Assembly: GCF_947502895.1 (NCBI RefSeq)
Contig: NZ_CANNBM010000002.1
Coordinates: 372,001 to 436,000, forward strand
DNA: 64,000 nucleotides
From: an uncultured Sulfitobacter sp.
GTDB taxonomy: Bacteria > Pseudomonadota > Alphaproteobacteria > Rhodobacterales > Rhodobacteraceae
Direction: 5' to 3'
This document shows positions 60,196 through 64,000 of the stretch, piece by piece. How positions within the stretch are numbered: the stretch's first letter is position 1; each line of letters opens with the position of its first letter. The notes under the pieces are model-generated. The model was not told where the DNA came from, did not search any database, and worked only from the letters and a program-made list of their open reading frames with translations. A program made the position numbers and the translations under genes.

Positions 60196-62003
60196 CAAAA
60201 AGACTGTCCTATACCGATATAGACCTGAAAATCCTCGTCCGTTTCAGGGCCAGATGTCGGCACAGCCACGTCCAGCCTGATCGGCCCGATGGCAGTGTTG
60301 TACCGCAGGCCGAGGCCCGCACCTGAATGCCATGTGCCTGAGCCGTCATAAAATTCTTCTTCGCCGACATAGCCTGCATCGGCAAAACCGACCAAACCGA
60401 TGCTGTCTGTCACGCCCACGCGCACTTCGGCAGACAGGCCGACAAAACTGCGCCCGCCTGTTGTGTCCGATCCGACAGCCACGCCAAGGGACTGGTACTC
60501 CTGCCCGCGGACGGTGCCACCGCCACCAGAATAAAACAAATAGTCTGCTGGGGTTACCGACAGGTCAGGCCCATAGACCGACCCGAACTGCCCACGCAGA
60601 GCCAACGTAACAGGCCGCGCTGTGCCGAACGTCTTGTAGCCGCGCGCATCGACAAACGTGCGGATACCGTTATCAGCCCCTGAAAGCGCCACGAAAGGCA
60701 TTGCATCTGCCTTGATATAATAGCCGTCTTTCGCGTTCAGCGGATTATCGCGGTAGTCGAATGTCGCGCTGAGCGGAAGTGTCAGCAATGTATATTTGTT
60801 CTCGCCAAAGGCATCGCGGGTTTCCGCAGTGCGCAGGCCTACGCCCAGCGTATATGTCCGCTCGGGCGATGCGATCCGCTCAATCCCTGCTTCTAGGTCC
60901 AGCTGGCGCGAGAAAAAAGACACCTCGTCCAACTGTTCAATTTTGGCCAGTGCGTAGAAGTCAGTATCTTCGTTGAACGTCGCCGGTCGCTCGAAGCGCG
61001 CGCTCAGGGAGTAATCAGTCCCGCCCGAACTGCCACCGATGCCGCTAATCTCGGCATCAAAGCGCAGCCGCTCGGCCCCGCCAAGGAAATTGCGGTGCAG
61101 CCAGAATGCACTGATTGTGCCCCCTTCCAGTGTCGAAAGCTCTGCGCCGAAGCCGAGCCTGCGTTTGGGCGCATCCGTAATCTGCGCAATGATCGGCAAG
61201 GTATCATTCGGCCCGATCTGCTCGGCCTCGCTGAGAGCAACTGCATTGAACGCGCCCGTACGACGCAGCCTTTCTGTAGACAAACGGATTTCCTCAGGTG
61301 AGAAAACCTCGCCTTCGGGCAGCCCTGCGATGTCGATAATCCGTTGGCGGCGCACATCGCTTTGACCGTCAATCAGCAAGGGGCCGAACCGCAGCTTTGG
61401 CCCTGCATCAAGGGTCATTTCCGCATTGATGCGGCGGTTGGGGTGATCTGCTGTCAGCTCCTGCGCGACCAGCGCGGCCTTGGCGTGACCCTGAGCGCGC
61501 CAGCCGTCCACACCGGCCGACACCGTGTTTTTCAACACACCGAGACTGGCCGTCTGGCCCGTGGCAAACCCCTCAGGTAATTCTGTACCCGCAGCAAGCG
61601 GTGCGATACGCGCACGCCCGAACTGGAACTTGGGGCCCGGATCAATGGCGATCTTTACGCGATTGATGCTGCCGGGTGGTTGCACGGGCGGGATCGCTGC
61701 CGCCTCGCGCCCGTCGACGGTGATATTAATTGCGCCGCTAAAATAGCCGTTGTCATACAGGACTGCCAATAGGCGCTTATAATCAGCCTGTGCAGCCGCC
61801 AAGACCTCGGCGGTAGAGGGTTTGTTTTCTTCAAGCAGCGTTTGCTCGAACAACAGCGACCCACCGCGCAGCGCGCTATTCAGGTCTTCGTCTTGCAACG
61901 GATTCATCTGGACATCGGCAGCCCACAATGGCCCTGTCGCTACACATAACGCCATGCAACACGCGACGACACGCCGAACCTCTGACCGAGTTGCTCGCTC
62001 CAT
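60195..62003 (-). CDS. tamA: translocation and assembly module subunit TamA (Omp85 family)
   Basis: A 602-residue outer-membrane protein. Signal peptide at residues 1-28 (ends LWA/AD), N-terminal POTRA repeats (LAVLYDNGYFSGAINITVDG; FGPLLIDGQSDVRRQRI), and a C-terminal 16-strand barrel with the Omp85 motif FYSGGGGTVRGQEYQSLG and a final IGPIRLDVAVP...FQVYIGIGQSF beta-signal ending in Phe. Start at 62001-62003 with GAGGGTAAG upstream; the longer frame is rejected. Translationally coupled to tamB. Confidence 0.92.
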   Translation of the reverse strand: MERATRSEVRRVVACCMALCVATGPLWAADVQMNPLQDEDLNSALRGGSLLFEQTLLEENKPSTAEVLAAAQADYKRLLAVLYDNGYFSGAINITVDGREAAAIPPVQPPGSINRVKIAIDPGPKFQFGRARIAPLAAGTELPEGFATGQTASLGVLKNTVSAGVDGWRAQGHAKAALVAQELTADHPNRRINAEMTLDAGPKLRFGPLLIDGQSDVRRQRIIDIAGLPEGEVFSPEEIRLSTERLRRTGAFNAVALSEAEQIGPNDTLPIIAQITDAPKRRLGFGAELSTLEGGTISAFWLHRNFLGGAERLRFDAEISGIGGSSGGTDYSLSARFERPATFNEDTDFYALAKIEQLDEVSFFSRQLDLEAGIERIASPERTYTLGVGLRTAETRDAFGENKYTLLTLPLSATFDYRDNPLNAKDGYYIKADAMPFVALSGADNGIRTFVDARGYKTFGTARPVTLALRGQFGSVYGPDLSVTPADYLFYSGGGGTVRGQEYQSLGVAVGSDTTGGRSFVGLSAEVRVGVTDSIGLVGFADAGYVGEEEFYDGSGTWHSGAGLGLRYNTAIGPIRLDVAVPTSGPETDEDFQVYIGIGQSF

Positions 62004-62235
62004 GCTCTTACCCTCGAATTTGTACCGCTGCGTTCCGGTTCGCTTTATTGCGTACTCTTGAACCTGCGGCGCTGACACACGCTTTTTCTTTAACTGTAAC
62101 TGATTAGCGGTGGCAGGCGCAAACGACTATTGTCCAGCTTATCCACCACCGCTGGGCGCGGAGGACGCCATCGGCCACTTCTTGCCAATCCGGATAAGGT
62201 GAACCAGCCGATCACAGGGCTTCTTATAGAAATGC

Positions 62236-62266
62236 CCTTGCAGGCATCTGAAATGCGCCTGCAAGG
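62236..62266 (-). terminator. terminator downstream of the ArsP-like permease
   Basis: A perfect 10-bp inverted repeat (CCTTGCAGGC / GCCTGCAAGG) 22 bp beyond the permease stop. On the minus strand it is followed by GGGCATTTCT, a weak T-rich stretch. The remaining DNA up to the tamA start (62004-62235) shows no gene. Confidence 0.6.
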
Positions 62267-62288
62267 ATTTTCGTCAAACAACGGTTGC

Positions 62289-63341
62289 TTATAGCGTGGT
62301 CCAGAACTGAAACAGCACCCCGATCCCGAACGATCCCGCCAATGCTAGGACGAGATAGAGGAAAAACACCTCTCGCTTGACCAGCGCCCAGACCGCAATT
62401 GCGGCGGGAAGGGAGCTGACCCCGCCAGCTACCAGAAACGCAAGGCCCGCACCGGGGGCCATGCCTTGCCCGATAAGCCCGCCAACAAGCGGCAATGCTG
62501 CATAGCCGTTCAGATAAGCGGGCACCCCGACCAATGTTGCAATCCCGATAGGTGCGAGGCCAGTCCCGCCCAGTGCAGTAGCCACCAGATCGGCAGGCAC
62601 CCATGCCAGCATCAGGCTTTCCAGGATAAACGCGAGGGTCAGCCATTTCGCCAGAAAGAGCGATGTCTTGATCGTTTCAGCCCAGAACTTGGCAACGCGG
62701 ACCTCATCGCGCCAGAACTTCCAGACAACCGGCTGCACCGTGCGCACCTTGGCCCCACCACAGCCACCATTTCCGACACCTTCTCGCAGCGGGTCGCTAA
62801 GAGCGCCCGCGCGGGACATTTGATGTACGACAAGACCGCCAAAGATACCGAGGCCAAGAGCAGCGAGCGTTTTGGCTACTGCAAATTCAAGGCCCAGCAC
62901 GCCCGTTGTCAGCACAAACATCGACGGGTCCATCACAGGTGAGGCCAGCCAGAATGCCATCACCGCCGAAAGCGGCACACCCATCGCCAGCAATGCTGCG
63001 ATCAGCGGGATAACACCACATGAACAAAAGGGGGAAAGCCCGCCCATTGCTGCTGCAATCATAATCATCACCAAAGGAGAGCCCGTAAAGGCCCGCGCAA
63101 TCAATGCGTCGGCGCTGGTTGCGCCCGCATAAGCGGCAACACCTACGGACAGGACAAGAAAGGGCGCAACATTCAGCAGGTTCTGCGCGGCGAACCCCAC
63201 AGTGCTTTGCCCAAGTTCTGGCGCAAAGATGAGTAGCACGGCAAGCAGGCTGGCGGAGAAGAGCCAGACCTTTTCGGTCATCCAGAGACGGGCCAGCATC
63301 TCGGAGGTCCGAGAACGAAAGCTAGGAGCAATATCTGTCAT
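62289..63341 (-). CDS. ArsP-like permease (DUF318/PF03773 family)
   Basis: A 350-residue membrane protein with about eight to ten helices. Diagnostic features are GGLSPFCSCGVIPLIAALLA with C106 and C108 in a membrane segment and FWLASPVMDPSMFVLTTG after it, mirrored in the second half by PAYLNGYAALPLVGGL. A central loop contains GNGGCGGAK. The family includes organoarsenical or metal efflux permeases. It lies 53 bp downstream of an ArsR gene on the same strand, which supports a metal or metalloid export role. Confidence 0.88.
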   Translation of the reverse strand: MTDIAPSFRSRTSEMLARLWMTEKVWLFSASLLAVLLIFAPELGQSTVGFAAQNLLNVAPFLVLSVGVAAYAGATSADALIARAFTGSPLVMIMIAAAMGGLSPFCSCGVIPLIAALLAMGVPLSAVMAFWLASPVMDPSMFVLTTGVLGLEFAVAKTLAALGLGIFGGLVVHQMSRAGALSDPLREGVGNGGCGGAKVRTVQPVVWKFWRDEVRVAKFWAETIKTSLFLAKWLTLAFILESLMLAWVPADLVATALGGTGLAPIGIATLVGVPAYLNGYAALPLVGGLIGQGMAPGAGLAFLVAGGVSSLPAAIAVWALVKREVFFLYLVLALAGSFGIGVLFQFWTTL

Positions 63342-63394
63342 ATCTATATCCTTAATTTTGTAGTTATTTTAATCGACGAAAATCCGTAAAACGC

Positions 63395-63709
63395 CTATGC
63401 CGCATTCTCCTGCGTAAGTTTCACACCTGCGCAACACTCCGACGTCAGGAACGATACGGTCTGGTGCATCACATCAAAATCTACCCGATTGAAAATCTGG
63501 CGCCCTTGCCGCTCTTGCACGACCAACCCTGCATCCACCAAAGTCTTGAGGTGATAGGCCAGTGTTGACGGGGCCATGTCGAGATGATCTGCAATATCCC
63601 CGATATTGAGCCCCTCCTCCCCTGCCCGCACAAGCAACCGAAAGATTGTAAGGCGTGTGTCATGACCAAGTGCGGCGAGCGATAGGGCGGCGGATGAGTG
63701 TTTTATCAT
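63395..63709 (-). CDS. arsR: ArsR-family transcriptional repressor
   Basis: A 104-residue winged-helix regulator: LAALGHDTRLTIFRLLVRAG, IADHLDMAPSTLAYHLKTL (recognition helix) and LVVQERQGRQIFNRVDF (wing). The inducer-binding cysteines are a C-terminal pair, C92-C93 in TSECCAGV, as in some ArsR types rather than the ELCVC helix. It precedes the permease in one operon and a palindrome lies just upstream of its start, so autoregulation is likely. Inducer could be arsenite or an organoarsenical. Confidence 0.9.
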   Translation of the reverse strand: MIKHSSAALSLAALGHDTRLTIFRLLVRAGEEGLNIGDIADHLDMAPSTLAYHLKTLVDAGLVVQERQGRQIFNRVDFDVMHQTVSFLTSECCAGVKLTQENAA

Positions 63710-63719
63710 ACATCACCAT

Positions 63720-63739
63720 AAAACTAACTTTATAGTTTT
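63720..63739. promoter_or_regulatory. palindrome upstream of arsR
   Basis: Inverted repeat AAAACTA-N6-TAGTTTT, beginning 11 bp upstream of the arsR start codon in an AT-rich promoter region. Position fits an ArsR operator overlapping the promoter. Confidence 0.6.
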
Positions 63740-63815
63740 GTCAAACGCCAAATGATGTCGAGGCAAATACCGGCGCTTAACGCAAAGCTGCTGACCAAAT
63801 GATCGCTTAATGCAC

Positions 63816-64000
63816 CTACTCGCGCTCGAGACGGCGAAACAACAGTGACAAGCCAAAGCACAGGATGAAATAGAAAGCCGCAGTCGTCAGCCACGCTTCG
63901 AAAATCAACCTTGTGGATGCGACAAGCTCAACCGTCTTATAGGTCAATTCCTGCACAGATATCAGCGAGATAATAGAGCTGTCTTTAATAAGGCTGATAA
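63816..64000 (-). CDS. polar amino acid ABC transporter permease, C-terminal part
   Basis: The last 60 codons of a gene that begins beyond the window. The translation includes LIKDSSIISLISVQELTYKT, the cytoplasmic coupling region of HisM/GlnP-type permeases (family: IKxSSLxSxIxVxEL), then a final membrane helix FYFILCFGLSLLFRRLERE. This is the membrane component of an amino-acid importer whose other subunits would lie outside. The 76 bp between its stop and the arsR promoter palindrome show nothing notable. Confidence 0.85.
   Translation of the reverse strand, partial: ISLIKDSSIISLISVQELTYKTVELVASTRLIFEAWLTTAAFYFILCFGLSLLFRRLERE

Noticed and set aside
62004..62235. tRNA or small RNA gene in the tamA upstream gap
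   Set aside because: I looked for a cloverleaf with a CCA-type end and a TTCGA arm and found none; only the terminator hairpin at 62236-62266 is supported.

Overview
The window looks like a chromosomal segment of a marine alphaproteobacterium of the Roseobacter group (Rhodobacterales). The grounds are gene content and order: ruvX next to a DUF1289 gene, dusA, two heterotetrameric sarcosine-oxidase-type operons, MttB-type methyltransferase, TRAP transporters of two classes, a full urease cluster and tamAB. GC content is moderately high by eye. No rRNA, tRNA, CRISPR array or intact insertion sequence was seen.

Layout. 1-3.5 kb is housekeeping DNA: the 3' end of ruvX, a DUF1289 gene, a small unknown, and a minus-strand run of dusA, a TauE-type permease and an Fe(II)/2-oxoglutarate-like protein. 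3.9-15.3 kb is a methylated-amine module. On the minus strand are a dimethylglycine-dehydrogenase-like flavoprotein, an MttB-family methyltransferase and an orphan family-5 binding protein, closed by a clear terminator. On the plus strand is soxBDAG set 1. A TetR gene lies between the arms, and related palindromes sit in front of both.

15.4-36.2 kb is a catabolic island with two LysR regulators. A plus-strand TAXI-type TRAP transporter is translationally coupled to a cytoplasmic sulfatase. A tightly packed seven-gene minus-strand operon encodes hydantoinase/oxoprolinase A and B, a DAO-family flavoprotein, a HpaI-type aldolase, an aminotransferase, a uronate-dehydrogenase-like protein and an atypical SDR. 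A second soxBDAG set follows; its delta subunit has lost the zinc site. The combination suggests uptake and dismantling of a sulfated and/or N-methylated lactam-like or amino-acid-like compound. No described pathway that I can name fits all of these parts.

36.5-45.8 kb holds an orphan iron-type binding protein, a degenerate second HyuA and the urease operon ureDABC-EFG. The urease beta subunit is fused in frame to a DUF1311 (LprI-like) secretory domain, and a small plus-strand gene is wedged between ureE and ureC. 45.9-49.7 kb is an SbcCD/YhaNO-like nuclease-ATPase pair. 49.7-55.1 kb is a DctPQM TRAP system divergent from acetyl-CoA synthetase. 55.2-62 kb carries two small genes and tamB-tamA; TamB contains six repeat units at exact 180-bp spacing. 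The end of the window has an ArsR-controlled permease and the C-terminus of an amino-acid ABC permease.

Start codons were moved inward from the longest reading frame wherever a ribosome-binding site, an overlap with the upstream stop or family length pointed to a later start. Functions are inferred from motifs and context; no database search was possible.
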